Of a DNA stretch of 64,000 bases, positions 36,465 through 45,092 are shown piece by piece; within the stretch, counting starts at the first letter, position 1, and each line of letters opens with the position of its first letter. The stretch is taken from assembly GCF_030817595.1 (NCBI RefSeq), contig NZ_JAUSZN010000001.1, forward strand, positions 1,806,001 through 1,870,000, in the 5' to 3' direction. The translations under genes were made by a program, and so were the position numbers. This stretch comes from Neobacillus niacini. GTDB lineage: Bacteria > Bacillota > Bacilli > Bacillales > Cytobacillaceae. Below the pieces are notes generated by a model. It was given only the letters and a program-made list of their open reading frames with translations. It was not told the DNA's origin and made no database searches.

Positions 36465-38213
36465 CTAGTAAGTAGCCGAGAGCTTCTGTTTGCTGCTATA
36501 CAAAACTTCGGAAGCTGAAAGCCTCTTACACTCTTTAAATACGAAGTGTTTACAGCCGAGACATTTATTTTGCTCTAGCTGCGATAACGCAAACTGAATG
36601 GCGTCACCAGTGTGTTCAAAGAAATGTTCCTGACCAATCACTTCATATAAGCCTGTACTTACCAAAACATTTTTAGGCTGTTCGTTTATTCCCGATATAA
36701 TAACTATACCATTTTTTGAAAAATGGGACACAATACTAGCCAAATTTTCCTCACCCGTCGTATCCATAAATGGTACCCTGCTCATCCGTAATAACAAAAT
36801 CTTTGGTCGATAGTTAATCGTATTCATAATCGATGTTTCAAACGTCTGTGCTGCGCCAAAGAATAATGGACCTTCTACATTATAGATACTGATTTGAGGA
36901 CAATCGTGTGAATCTGATACCATTCCCGACACGATCTTTGCGTGTTTATGCATAGGGTTTGGTAAAGCCTTTGCCGTAATCATCAAATCACTCATTCTCT
37001 TCGTGAATAATACCGCCGCCATAACCAAACCAACTTCGACCGCCGTTGTTAAATTCACAAAAACGGTTAATAAAAAGGTCACCACTAAAACAAGCGAATC
37101 CGTAGATTTTGTTTTTAATATATGTGTAAATACCTTCCGTTCACTCATATTCCATGCCACAACCATTAAGATTGGTGCCATGCTTGCAAGCGGAATATAA
37201 GAAGCAAACGGAGCAAAGAATAGTAACACAAGTAAAACCACAACCCCGTGAATAATACCAGATAACGGTGAAATCGCACCATTTTTTATATTTGTCGCTG
37301 TTCTGGCAATCGCTCCTGTTGCAGGAATACCTCCAAACAGCGGAGTGATCATATTGGCAATCCCCTGCCCTATAAGTTCCTTGTTGCTATTATGCTTGCT
37401 ATTCGTCATGCCATCAGCAACCACCGCTGAGAGCAATGATTCAATCCCGCCGAGCATCGCAATAACAAACGCTGGTTTTAAGAGAGTTATAATCATCTCA
37501 AAGCTTAAATTAGGTATTTGCAGCTTTGGCAATGTACTAGGAATCTCCCCATAAGCTGTGCCGATTGTTGCAACCTGATTGGGAAAGAACAAGGTTGCAA
37601 TTATGGTTGAAACCATTAACCCAATTAATGGTCCTGGAACCTTTGGAGCGATTTTAGGAGTCAAAAGAATCACAGCTAAGCAAATAACCGCAATTAAAAT
37701 GCTGTAAAAGTTAATACTATTCATGTTGATAACAATTTCTTTTACATTATTAATAAATTCCTCATGTTTCTTAATGCCCGTCAACCCTAAGAAACTAGCA
37801 ATCTGTCCGGTAAAAATAGTAATCGCAATCCCTGTAGTAAATCCAATTGTTACTGGTCTTGGAATGAACTTGATTAATGATCCAAGTTTAAAGATTCCCA
37901 TAAAGAGCAGCATGATTCCCGCTAAAAAGCCTGCAATTAACAGATTTTCATACCCGTATGTCATAACGATTCCAAATAGAATCGGAATGAACGCTCCTGT
38001 TGGACCGCCAATTTGATACTTCGATCCTCCTAAAAGAGAAATGAGAATCCCGGCAACAATTGTAGTGTAGATTCCATATTCCGGCTTCACCCCTGAAGCA
38101 ATTGCGAAGGCCATCCCAAGTGGTATGGCAATAACACCGACAATTAGTCCTGAAAGGACATCTTTTGGTACATTACGTAAGGAATATTGATGGAATCTGT
38201 TGTCACTAAACAT
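36465..38213 (-). CDS. SulP-family anion transporter with STAS domain
   Basis: 582 residues. Ten to fourteen helices in residues 15-420 carry the SulP transport core (for example VGVIAIPLGMAFAIASG and GGSKYQIGGPTGAFIP). A STAS domain follows (about 440-550) with an ILLLRMSRVPFMDTTG core. The last 35 residues contain a CLGCKHFVFKEC cluster, a possible metal or redox site that is not part of the usual SulP scheme. The substrate could be sulfate, bicarbonate or another anion. It leads a two-gene unit with an ArsR-family regulator. Confidence 0.88.
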   Translation of the reverse strand: MFSDNRFHQYSLRNVPKDVLSGLIVGVIAIPLGMAFAIASGVKPEYGIYTTIVAGILISLLGGSKYQIGGPTGAFIPILFGIVMTYGYENLLIAGFLAGIMLLFMGIFKLGSLIKFIPRPVTIGFTTGIAITIFTGQIASFLGLTGIKKHEEFINNVKEIVINMNSINFYSILIAVICLAVILLTPKIAPKVPGPLIGLMVSTIIATLFFPNQVATIGTAYGEIPSTLPKLQIPNLSFEMIITLLKPAFVIAMLGGIESLLSAVVADGMTNSKHNSNKELIGQGIANMITPLFGGIPATGAIARTATNIKNGAISPLSGIIHGVVVLLVLLFFAPFASYIPLASMAPILMVVAWNMSERKVFTHILKTKSTDSLVLVVTFLLTVFVNLTTAVEVGLVMAAVLFTKRMSDLMITAKALPNPMHKHAKIVSGMVSDSHDCPQISIYNVEGPLFFGAAQTFETSIMNTINYRPKILLLRMSRVPFMDTTGEENLASIVSHFSKNGIVIISGINEQPKNVLVSTGLYEVIGQEHFFEHTGDAIQFALSQLEQNKCLGCKHFVFKECKRLSASEVLYSSKQKLSATY

Positions 38214-38247
38214 ATGAACGAACCCTTCTTATCTCATAAATTTGTAT

Positions 38248-38289
38248 ATCTGATTATTTGAATATATTGTAATACAGATTAATAATCAA
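38248..38289 (-). promoter_or_regulatory. SulP-ArsR promoter with dyad
   Basis: On the minus strand TTGATT (38289-38284), a 17-base spacer and TATATT (38266-38261) form a sigma-A-type promoter. An inverted repeat with outer arms ATCTG (38248-38252) and CAGAT (38275-38279) surrounds the -10, a plausible ArsR-family operator. Confidence 0.6.
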
Positions 38290-38329
38290 GACATTTGTAA
38301 AAAAAAATTTCCAGTTGTGTTATCGCCCC

Positions 38330-38520
38330 TTCCTGTGTTATATTAATTGAGCGATGAGCTGAGTTGTGTAAGTCGAGAAACATTCCTTTATGGAGCGCAC
38401 TATGTGGAGTGTGGTTTTTCGCCTCAATACGCAAAAAGACGTCTTGCATTATGCAGACGTCTTTTTTATGTATAGGTTTGTTATTCGGTCACTCATGATC
38501 TTCATGAGTGACCGTTTTTT
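38330..38520 (+). ncRNA. Probable small non-coding RNA of about 115-170 nt
   Basis: An extended -10, TGTTATATT, lies at 38336-38344 on the plus strand, so transcription could start near 38351. No frame of useful length with a ribosome binding site follows. The segment contains a hairpin (CGCACT/AGTGTG near 38395-38412), then a strong terminator stem (AAAAAGACGTCT/AGACGTCTTTTT, 38433-38466) and a second, perfect 13-bp terminator stem (38486-38498 and 38502-38514, CGGTCACTCATGA) with six T residues. I do not recognise a known riboswitch or sRNA family. Confidence 0.5.
38433..38467. terminator. First terminator hairpin of the putative RNA
   Basis: 12-bp stem around GACGTC with A5/T6 tracts; it would function on either strand. 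Confidence 0.8.
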
Positions 38521-38521
38521 T
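38486..38521 (+). terminator. Second terminator hairpin
   Basis: Perfect 13-bp stem CGGTCACTCATGA/TCATGAGTGACCG with a 3-base loop, followed by TTTTTTT. Confidence 0.88.
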
Positions 38522-38657
38522 ATTTTTAATAAGATTTGGGGCTCTCATCGTCTTCATTATTGTATACATAAAGTTATGTGATGGGCCATACTAAAATTAG
38601 CACTTTTTTCCTATTTCTATTAAAATAGATTTATAAAGGATTAGGAGGGATATTATC

Positions 38658-39452
38658 ATGAATAACCATGAAATTGATTACAAAATTTATGGGGATGATA
38701 TGCAATTTGTTGAAGTGGAACTCGATCCGCAAGAAACAGTTATTGCGGAAGCAGGAAGCTTTATGATGATGGAAGATAACATACATATGGAAACGATATT
38801 TGGGGATGGATCTGGTACTTCTGGCGGCGGCGGCCTGATGGGGAAATTATTTAGTGCTGGTAAACGGGTTATTACCGGAGAAAGCTTATTCATGACTGCC
38901 TTTACCAATCATGGTCATGGCAAAAAACATGTTTCCTTTGCATCACCTTATCCTGGTAAAATCATCCCAATGGACTTAAGTGAACTCGGAGGAAAAATTA
39001 TCTGCCAAAAGGACGCTTTCCTTGCGGCCGCAAAAGGAGTATCAGTTGGAATCGAATTTCAGCGGAAGATTGGTACCGGATTCTTCGGAGGCGAAGGATT
39101 TATCATGCAAAAGCTTGAAGGAGATGGACTCGCTTTTGTTCATGCAGGCGGGACCATTACAAAAAAGGAACTACTTCCAGGTCAGACTTTAAGAGTGGAT
39201 ACCGGATGTTTAGTGGCTATGACAAGTGGAGTCGAATATAATATCGAAATGGTTAAAGGAGTAAAAACAGCGCTTTTCGGTGGCGAGGGTTTATTTTTTG
39301 CGACACTTAGAGGTCCTGGTTCGGTATGGATTCAGTCCCTGCCATTTAGCCGACTTGCCAGCCGCGTCTTTGCAGCTGCCCCCCACCGTGGCGGAGGAAA
39401 AGATGAAGGCAGCATCGCAAGAGGAATTTTTGAGATGTTCAATGGCGATTAA
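38658..39452 (+). CDS. AIM24/TIGR00266 family protein
   Basis: 264 residues. A conserved protein with a double beta-helix of the AIM24/TIGR00266 family; the biological role in bacteria is unknown. Typical features are the early [19 protein letters not shown] strand, a glycine-rich [22 protein letters not shown] loop and the C-terminal [27 protein letters not shown] region. No signal peptide or membrane helix. AGGAGGG precedes the ATG. It is downstream of two strong terminators and ends before a bidirectional terminator. Confidence 0.9.
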   Translation: MNNHEIDYKIYGDDMQFVEVELDPQETVIAEAGSFMMMEDNIHMETIFGDGSGTSGGGGLMGKLFSAGKRVITGESLFMTAFTNHGHGKKHVSFASPYPGKIIPMDLSELGGKIICQKDAFLAAAKGVSVGIEFQRKIGTGFFGGEGFIMQKLEGDGLAFVHAGGTITKKELLPGQTLRVDTGCLVAMTSGVEYNIEMVKGVKTALFGGEGLFFATLRGPGSVWIQSLPFSRLASRVFAAAPHRGGGKDEGSIARGIFEMFNGD

Positions 39453-39465
39453 TCTCGAAAATTGG

Positions 39466-39494
39466 CAAGGGCAGAATCCATTCTGCCCTTTTTA
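39466..39494. terminator. Bidirectional terminator
   Basis: Stem AAGGGCAGAAT/ATTCTGCCCTT with a 2-base centre between the convergent AIM24 and kinase genes, T-rich to the right. Confidence 0.85.
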
Positions 39495-39496
39495 TT

Positions 39497-41047
39497 TTAG
39501 AGTCTATGTTCCCCTAGGTAATCAGATAGCGCCACCTGTAAGGTCCCCTTTAACTCGGCGACGTGCTCAAATGTAACCCCCGAGTTAATAACAAGCTTTA
39601 CAATTTCTGGCCGAAGTCCAGTTATAACCGTCTTACAACCCATCATCGAGACACCATTAATAATCCGGATGAGATGCTGAATGACTTCAATCTCCATAAC
39701 CGCAGCACCGGAAAGATCTATTATTAACGTATGAATATGTGAATTACCAATTTCCGTAATTAATTTATCTTCAATCGTACTAGCTCTAAAAAGATCAATT
39801 GCCCCAATTAACGGCAGGATACTGATTTCACGTGAGATGGGAATAATGGGTACAGACAAATTCTCCAGAAGTTTTCTCTGTGCATCTAACAATTCATCTT
39901 TGTACCTGCTATATTGGATAAAAAATGAATTCAAAAATTGGTCAAATTGTCGATTGATGTTTTTTTCCAATGTAAAATAAAACTCTGAAGAATGATCATT
40001 ATTTTTATTAATATCAAAATTATAGAGAAAATCCCACACAGTTCTTCTGATCGCTTGTATCCATTCCAATTTAAATGCAATGGTTAATGAGTATTTTGCC
40101 CAAGCTATCCCTTCCTGTTTTGCGAAAGAGATTAATTCATGTTCACGTTCCTCTACGATCAATAACACGAGTCTATGTGCGTTACTTAATAGATTAATAT
40201 TTCCAATTCTATGTATCTCATCAATTTTATCTTTCACATTTATGGCTTCTTCAAGTAGTCTATTCTCAAAAATATCTTTATTTGCTAAGAAATATTCCTT
40301 AATGGATAACGTTTCTTCATAGGTCAAATTCAACTTTTTTACACCTCTATTTTTCGAGTCATTTCGAACAGGTATTCTTAAGGTAAATTTTGTTCCTTTA
40401 TTCACTTCACTCTCGACATTTATTCTGCCGCCATGCTGATAAACAGTAGAGAACACTTGAGTTAATCCCATCCCCGTACCAAGGTCCTTAGTTGAAAAAA
40501 ACGGTGTACCCAGTAACGATAATTTTTCAGTTGGGATTCCGACCCCCGTATCTTCTATACATACCACTACTTCATTTCCTTCAGCAAAATGACTGATTGT
40601 TAATGAACCAGATTCATTCATCGATTCCAATGCATTTTTAATTAGATTAAAAAATGCCTTTTTAAACTGATTTTTTTTACCATAAATCGGTGTATTTGTA
40701 TCATAGTAACTTGTATTTATTTGAATATCATATATTTTATCTTGAAATAAATTCAAGATCGATTCTAGCTCGACTGCTATAAGAAACTTTTGGGGTTCCT
40801 CATTCTCTTGATCGGGTTTAGAAACCTGAAGAAGATCATTCAATGTTGTTAATGCATTCTCCAATTCTAATTGAGCAATATTAATATACTCAGGATTACT
40901 ATCATGCTCTAGCAATTGCAAAAACCCTTTAACAGCCGTTAATGGATTACGAACTTCATGAGCAATACCTGCGGCAATTTGACCAACTGATGCCAGTTGC
41001 GTTAGATGCTTTTCACTTTGACATGGTATGGGATTTGATACTTTCAA
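39497..41047 (-). CDS. Histidine kinase fused to an RsbR-like STAS module
   Basis: 516 residues. Residues 18-85 are a HisKA domain with the phospho-acceptor His30 in AAGIAHEVRNPL; residues 95-220 are the HATPase domain with N138 (FNLIKNALES), DTGVG and GTGMGL boxes. There is no sensor or membrane segment before it. After a short linker, about 230-385 is helical and resembles the N-terminal part of RsbR-type stressosome proteins. A STAS domain (about 395-516) follows with IIDLSGAAVMEIE and VITGLRPEIVK, as in RsbR; the first phosphosite position is Ser. The TTG start has AGAGAGG about 10 bases upstream. No response regulator gene adjoins. Confidence 0.85.
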   Translation of the reverse strand: MKVSNPIPCQSEKHLTQLASVGQIAAGIAHEVRNPLTAVKGFLQLLEHDSNPEYINIAQLELENALTTLNDLLQVSKPDQENEEPQKFLIAVELESILNLFQDKIYDIQINTSYYDTNTPIYGKKNQFKKAFFNLIKNALESMNESGSLTISHFAEGNEVVVCIEDTGVGIPTEKLSLLGTPFFSTKDLGTGMGLTQVFSTVYQHGGRINVESEVNKGTKFTLRIPVRNDSKNRGVKKLNLTYEETLSIKEYFLANKDIFENRLLEEAINVKDKIDEIHRIGNINLLSNAHRLVLLIVEEREHELISFAKQEGIAWAKYSLTIAFKLEWIQAIRRTVWDFLYNFDINKNNDHSSEFYFTLEKNINRQFDQFLNSFFIQYSRYKDELLDAQRKLLENLSVPIIPISREISILPLIGAIDLFRASTIEDKLITEIGNSHIHTLIIDLSGAAVMEIEVIQHLIRIINGVSMMGCKTVITGLRPEIVKLVINSGVTFEHVAELKGTLQVALSDYLGEHRL

Positions 41048-41249
41048 CGTAACAATTCCTCTCTCTTAATAGATTTTCTAGCAGCTTGCTAGTTGAAATT
41101 ATTATTTCCTCTCTCAAGCACAAATATTACCAAAATATTCGAAAAATAGACAGGTTACAAATGCCCAGAATATTCCCTTAAAAAGGAAATCTATCCCTAC
41201 CTTTGAAGATACAAAGAACTATTTTACAAAACCTTAACAATGTTAATAA

Positions 41250-41270
41250 GTGCAGCCGGTTTGGCTGCAC
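41250..41270 (-). terminator. Hairpin after the DinB-family gene
   Basis: Perfect 8-bp stem GTGCAGCC/GGCTGCAC with a 5-base loop; only a weak T-run follows on the minus strand. Confidence 0.5.
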
Positions 41271-41283
41271 CAAATTAACTTAA

Positions 41284-41775
41284 TTAACTTACTCCTTGTT
41301 CCTTGTTCCAAGAACCCTGTAACTTTCGAATGGTCACGATTTGTCCGATATGATAAGCGTTATGAAGGGTGATACTAGATATGGATTCTAACCACGTTTC
41401 TTTTGATTGCTCACTAATAGATTCATCAAACTTCTCATCTTCACTTTTCTCAATGGTTTCATACCAATCTATCATTACTTGATTGTATTGTAGTAAGACC
41501 TGCTCCCATTCCAACTCTTGCAGATAGGCAAAAGTGCTATCATTATTACCATCCATCTTTGGATTTTCACTATTTTTAAAGCGGTTTAGGAACCGTTTAT
41601 TCCAAAATACTAAATGACTAATAATTTCCCAAATAGAATTCTCACAGTCAGATTTTTTCCAAAGGGCCTGCTCTGGAGTTAATCCAGCCACTGCCTTTTC
41701 AAACGAGACAAACCAATGGCTCTTTTTTTGACAACAAAGGAATTGTTCGAGTAATACATCTTTGCGATTCATCAT
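41284..41775 (-). CDS. DinB/YfiT-like four-helix metalloprotein
   Basis: 163 residues with the DinB-superfamily four-helix bundle. Metal-ligand His residues fit HLVFWN (about residue 55) and HNAYHIGQI near residue 140. Bacillus members include bacillithiol-dependent transferases and DNA-damage-induced proteins; the exact role is not recognisable. The start ATG-ATG is preceded by GAGGAG. It is monocistronic. Confidence 0.85.
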   Translation of the reverse strand: MMNRKDVLLEQFLCCQKKSHWFVSFEKAVAGLTPEQALWKKSDCENSIWEIISHLVFWNKRFLNRFKNSENPKMDGNNDSTFAYLQELEWEQVLLQYNQVMIDWYETIEKSEDEKFDESISEQSKETWLESISSITLHNAYHIGQIVTIRKLQGSWNKEQGVS

Positions 41776-41835
41776 GCATTTCTCCTCAATAATTTTTTAT
41801 ACTCTTTTAATTTCGACTAAATCCCTTAATAACCT

Positions 41836-43299
41836 TTATTCTAAATATAGTTTTTTTAATTCCTCATTTGCTTGCAATCTTTTTAGATTATAGGATTGCC
41901 ATGGGATATTGTTCAGATTTGCTTCGTTTTTCCTCTCAAGCAAAATATTTTTTAAGTCCGGGAGCTGAGGATTTTTTTCATATAACTGGATTAACCCTAG
42001 GATACCACTGTAAGATAAACTATTTAGATAATAAACATCAATTTTGCCGCTTTGTTCGTAACGTTGGATATTCTTTGCTACAATAATTTGCTCAACATTA
42101 ATGACGTTCATCAGGGTGTAGTACAGTAAGGCACTAATAAAATAAAAGTGGAATAACGACAGTTTTTCGATCCAAATTTTAATCAATGTATACATGAAAA
42201 TGACAACAAGGAAAATCATAAACGAGTGCGCCATAACCCTGATAAATGTAAACCCATAGGCTTCTTCATACATGCTTAACCGCAAGAAAGCTGAACTTAA
42301 TAGCACTGCACTGGCCAAGACAAGTGCCGTGAGCATTATTTGCATGAATCTTTTTATAAAGCCCGTGGCACGGTCAACAAAGGTTAAAACGAGAATCGTA
42401 ATCGTAAGGTTAATAAGTGTGACAAATAATAATTCAAAAAATCCCTTTCTCGCATATTCTGCATAGGTGAAATTCCCTTGCAACGTCCCACTAAAAAAGT
42501 ACTTAAATTGGACAACAGTAAATAGAACATATACCATGTTTATTAATACAAGGACCGTAATGGTGATAATAGCGTCCATTTTGAACGATTGTTTATCAGC
42601 ACTATGAATAACGGCATTGATTTGTTTTTGGATAAGAGTCTGCAAGAAACTAAAGAATGCAAAGGTAAAGAACAATACAACAAGTATTCTAACTACTATT
42701 TCACCGTCAAGCACGTCAAACCACTGTGGAATATCCCCCATCAGTTTTTCAAATTCTGTATCTGCTGACATCAGTAACATTAAAACAACAAACAAAACTG
42801 GAAGGGAAATCAAAATACCAATCCCGACTTTTTTCCACACTTGGAACCTGCTTTCCTCTATTCCTTGTTTAAAAAACTTTCCAATATATGACGCAAAAAC
42901 GAAATTATACTTTATAGAAGCCACAAATTTTGAAAACAAGTAAGAAATAAAGGCTAGTTTGTTCCAACGAATACTTTTTTGGCCTGTAATCACGACCAAA
43001 TGAAATATTACAAGTGCTGGAATCCCAAAGATATTCAAAGCATAAAAGAAAAGATTATCATTAATAAAATAGCCTGCTGCCAAGAGCCAGATACAGATCA
43101 GGACGAGATATCCGAACCGCTGGTGAGAGTAAGAAAATCCTCGGAAACGGTAAAAAAACAAAGCGAAAAAAGCGGTTAAAAACACCAGGTAGGATATCCC
43201 GATTTCGGCTCGAAAAAACGCTTCCTCCGCGATAATGCCTACCACAATACACATGAATAAAAACAACCAATCCTTTTTAGCTAATTTCATTTCCATCAA
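41836..43299 (-). CDS. DUF4173 multi-pass membrane protein
   Basis: 487 residues with about 12 predicted helices and the DUF4173 family layout; a polar segment with VWKKVGIGILISLP and a C-terminal domain (about 430-487) lie outside the membrane. The function is unknown. The frame can start at TTG 43299 (8 bases after AGGAGG) or ATG 43296. It follows a HAAS-domain gene and PadR gene on the same strand with a strong palindrome in between, so it is likely controlled by that PadR protein. Confidence 0.82.
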   Translation of the reverse strand: MMEMKLAKKDWLFLFMCIVVGIIAEEAFFRAEIGISYLVFLTAFFALFFYRFRGFSYSHQRFGYLVLICIWLLAAGYFINDNLFFYALNIFGIPALVIFHLVVITGQKSIRWNKLAFISYLFSKFVASIKYNFVFASYIGKFFKQGIEESRFQVWKKVGIGILISLPVLFVVLMLLMSADTEFEKLMGDIPQWFDVLDGEIVVRILVVLFFTFAFFSFLQTLIQKQINAVIHSADKQSFKMDAIITITVLVLINMVYVLFTVVQFKYFFSGTLQGNFTYAEYARKGFFELLFVTLINLTITILVLTFVDRATGFIKRFMQIMLTALVLASAVLLSSAFLRLSMYEEAYGFTFIRVMAHSFMIFLVVIFMYTLIKIWIEKLSLFHFYFISALLYYTLMNVINVEQIIVAKNIQRYEQSGKIDVYYLNSLSYSGILGLIQLYEKNPQLPDLKNILLERKNEANLNNIPWQSYNLKRLQANEELKKLYLE

Positions 43300-43315
43300 C
43301 CATCATACCTCCTCA

Positions 43316-43352
43316 TAGAATTTCTATATACATAGTTTTACTATGTATATAG
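43316..43352. promoter_or_regulatory. Palindromic operator upstream of the DUF4173 gene
   Basis: CTATATACATAG (43324-43335) and CTATGTATATAG (43341-43352) are perfect 12-bp arms around TTTTA; TAGAATTTCTA (43316-43326) is a second palindrome. The latter recurs upstream of padR. The size and ATAC-rich arms fit a PadR-type operator. Confidence 0.6.
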
Positions 43353-43367
43353 GTAAAAAAAAGCTGC

Positions 43368-44006
43368 TTATATCGAAGCCTTTCTCCCCCACCGATATCC
43401 AAGCCAACTAATTGGATATAAGAGGATGGTCAAAATGATACAAGCAATAATAAATGTTTTCGTTAAAAGCGGTTCGAACCAAGAGTGGGGAATAATTTCA
43501 AAAACAGTTAAAACCATTAACATGAGATTTGGAATTAGCGACAGTAAAAAAGTCTTCTTTAGCAGTGTCCTTCCTCCGTGGCCAAATCCTTTCCCTATTT
43601 CGTAGCCGAGCAGCGCCCAAAAAAACATATAGATGAAAGCGATTATTGATGGGATTGCCGTTAAATGTCTCCAAACCACAGAAAGCCAATTCCACTGAAA
43701 TACATTATGAAAAAGCGTCAATAGGCTCCCGCCGCCAAAAAAGAGAATATTCATTAAGATAAAAAGCCATTTCATATTACTCGGAGTAACAGAAAGTTCC
43801 TGTTTCCACAGAGACGCGATTTCCTCAGGGCTGCCTAATCTCGAAATAATTCGTTCCATCAACTCATTTTCATTACCACAGTCATAAGATTCTAAAAGAA
43901 TTTCTTCGATATGTGTTTCATATTCCAAGAGAATACTCTTTTTATCTTCATGGTTACCAAGCCTGTGATCCAGTTCTTCTAAAAACTTATTCTTCGGCCG
44001 TTCCAT
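43368..44006 (-). CDS. HAAS/DUF1700-like membrane protein
   Basis: 212 residues. An N-terminal cytoplasmic HAAS-type helical domain (about 1-75, with [23 protein letters not shown] and [15 protein letters not shown]) is followed by four membrane helices (about 78-210). Such proteins are usual partners of PadR regulators, next to which this gene lies, overlapping the padR 3' end by 20 bases. It may relay envelope stress to that regulator; this is an inference from the pairing. Confidence 0.85.
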   Translation of the reverse strand: MERPKNKFLEELDHRLGNHEDKKSILLEYETHIEEILLESYDCGNENELMERIISRLGSPEEIASLWKQELSVTPSNMKWLFILMNILFFGGGSLLTLFHNVFQWNWLSVVWRHLTAIPSIIAFIYMFFWALLGYEIGKGFGHGGRTLLKKTFLLSLIPNLMLMVLTVFEIIPHSWFEPLLTKTFIIACIILTILLYPISWLGYRWGRKASI

Positions 44007-44334
44007 GCTTTGGTCTCCCTATTACCTTGTTCATAACCTTCACAAAATCCTGCCATTCACGGGTTTTTTCATTTAAGACTTCTTTTCCCGCATCCGTAAT
44101 TGTGTAATATTTACGTGCAGGACCCTTCTCCTGCTCAACCCAATAGCATTCAATATACTCTTGTTTTTCAAGCTTGTGCAGGGCCGGATATAATGTACCC
44201 TCTTTAACACTTAGGTCATTATCACTTCGCTGTTCTAATTCCTTTACCAATTCATAACCGTACATATCTCTTTCATTTAGCAATTGAAGCAAGATTAAGG
44301 ATGTACTACCTTTTACCAATTCACGATTAAACAT
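43987..44334 (-). CDS. PadR-family transcriptional regulator
   Basis: 115 residues. The PadR winged helix is clear: [38 protein letters not shown] (about 26-63), a wing [11 protein letters not shown] and a C-terminal dimer helix. AGGTGA precedes the ATG. It is the first gene of a group with HAAS and DUF4173 genes and probably represses its own promoter through the palindrome at 44365-44375. Confidence 0.93.
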   Translation of the reverse strand: MFNRELVKGSTSLILLQLLNERDMYGYELVKELEQRSDNDLSVKEGTLYPALHKLEKQEYIECYWVEQEKGPARKYYTITDAGKEVLNEKTREWQDFVKVMNKVIGRPKHGTAEE

Positions 44335-44364
44335 ATTTTCACCTACCTAGAATTATTAGGTACA

Positions 44365-44375
44365 TAGAAATTCTA
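44365..44375. promoter_or_regulatory. Second copy of the PadR-group palindrome
   Basis: TAGAAATTCTA upstream of padR is identical on the opposite strand to TAGAATTTCTA at 43316-43326, and the flanking GTAYATAGAAATTCTAY is shared. This suggests a common operator for both promoters. Confidence 0.5.
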
Positions 44376-44405
44376 CACCATCTAAATAAATTTGTAAAAT
44401 AAAAA

Positions 44406-44429
44406 AGTGACGATTTTATTATCGCCACT
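44406..44429 (-). terminator. Terminator of the 55-residue protein gene
   Basis: Stem AGTGGCGAT/ATCGTCACT with a 6-base loop, one mismatch, then TTTTTTATTTT on the minus strand. Confidence 0.75.
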
Positions 44430-44436
44430 ATTATCG

Positions 44437-44604
44437 CTATTTCTTTATCTTCTTTTGTTTTTGGATAAACTCGTCACGTTCACCGCCATCGGATAGCTCC
44501 TCTGAAAACTCATGATTAACATTTTGATCACGGCGCTCAAAAGGTCTAACTATCCTTGCAGGGATATTATTATTAGGCGCTGCTTGTTCATTCCAATCAC
44601 TCAT
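44437..44604 (-). CDS. Small hydrophilic protein, 55 residues
   Basis: Starts with MSDWNEQAAPNN and ends with QKQKKIKK; it is highly charged, without a membrane segment or Cys. AGGTGA lies 5 bases before the ATG and a terminator follows the stop, so the gene is well bounded even though the frame is short. It resembles small acidic/basic cytosolic proteins of sporulating Bacillus in size, but no family is recognised. Confidence 0.7.
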   Translation of the reverse strand: MSDWNEQAAPNNNIPARIVRPFERRDQNVNHEFSEELSDGGERDEFIQKQKKIKK

Positions 44605-44715
44605 TTTTATCACCTCACATATATTTTTTGATTGATGGCAAAAAACATACGAGTCGGCGCCTGCATAAATATTCCATTTTTCGACATACTAATTAAAAAC
44701 AGCGAGGTGAACGAA

Positions 44716-44922
44716 ATGGGTTTAATTAACTCCTTTAACCAGTGGAGGGAAACAAGATATCAAAATCATGTTTCTCATATGAAGGATCAGGACAAATGCC
44801 CTGATTGTTATGGGAGAGGCTTTACTGTTTATCCATATAATGAATTTGCTTATTATAACTCTGTGGAATGCCCGGGCTGCGAAGGCAGTGGAGCTTACTC
44901 AGATTGGGATCAATTAAGGTAG
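44716..44922 (+). CDS. Small zinc-finger (DnaJ CxxCxGxG type) protein
   Basis: 68 residues. Two CxxCxGxG motifs (CPDCYGRG and CPGCEGSG) separated by about 20 residues match one zinc centre of the DnaJ-type Cys-rich domain. Small Bacillus proteins such as YuiA have the same motif. The ATG at 44716 has GAGGTGA 5 bases upstream; the longer frame from 44632 lacks such support. It is divergent from the 55-residue protein gene and ends before its own terminator. Function unknown, likely metal-dependent. Confidence 0.8.
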   Translation: MGLINSFNQWRETRYQNHVSHMKDQDKCPDCYGRGFTVYPYNEFAYYNSVECPGCEGSGAYSDWDQLR

Positions 44923-44926
44923 CGAT

Positions 44927-44966
44927 AAAATCTCTTCACCGAGGTAAATGGTGAAGGGATTTTTTT
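44927..44966 (+). terminator. Terminator of the zinc-finger protein gene
   Basis: Stem ATCTCTTCACC/GGTGAAGGGAT with one G-U pair, followed by nine T residues. Confidence 0.85.
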
Positions 44967-44998
44967 TTTCTAAACTTATGGTAAGGCAATCGTAACTT

Positions 44999-45007
44999 TG
45001 CTATAAT
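44999..45007 (+). promoter_or_regulatory. Extended -10 promoter of asnA (first copy)
   Basis: TGCTATAAT at 44999-45007 is a consensus extended -10. The -35 region is poor. The transcript would start near 45014, leaving an 80-base leader with no T-box motif. Confidence 0.6.
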
Positions 45008-45092
45008 TTCAGAATATTCATTTCGTATGTCGTTGATTGCATAAATAATCATCGTTCATTTTTAAGTTTTTTTACTGGAGGTTATTTATTAT

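Noticed and set aside
44940..45092. T-box or other riboswitch in front of the first asnA
   Set aside because: The 80-base leader has no UGGN T-box core or terminator before the gene.
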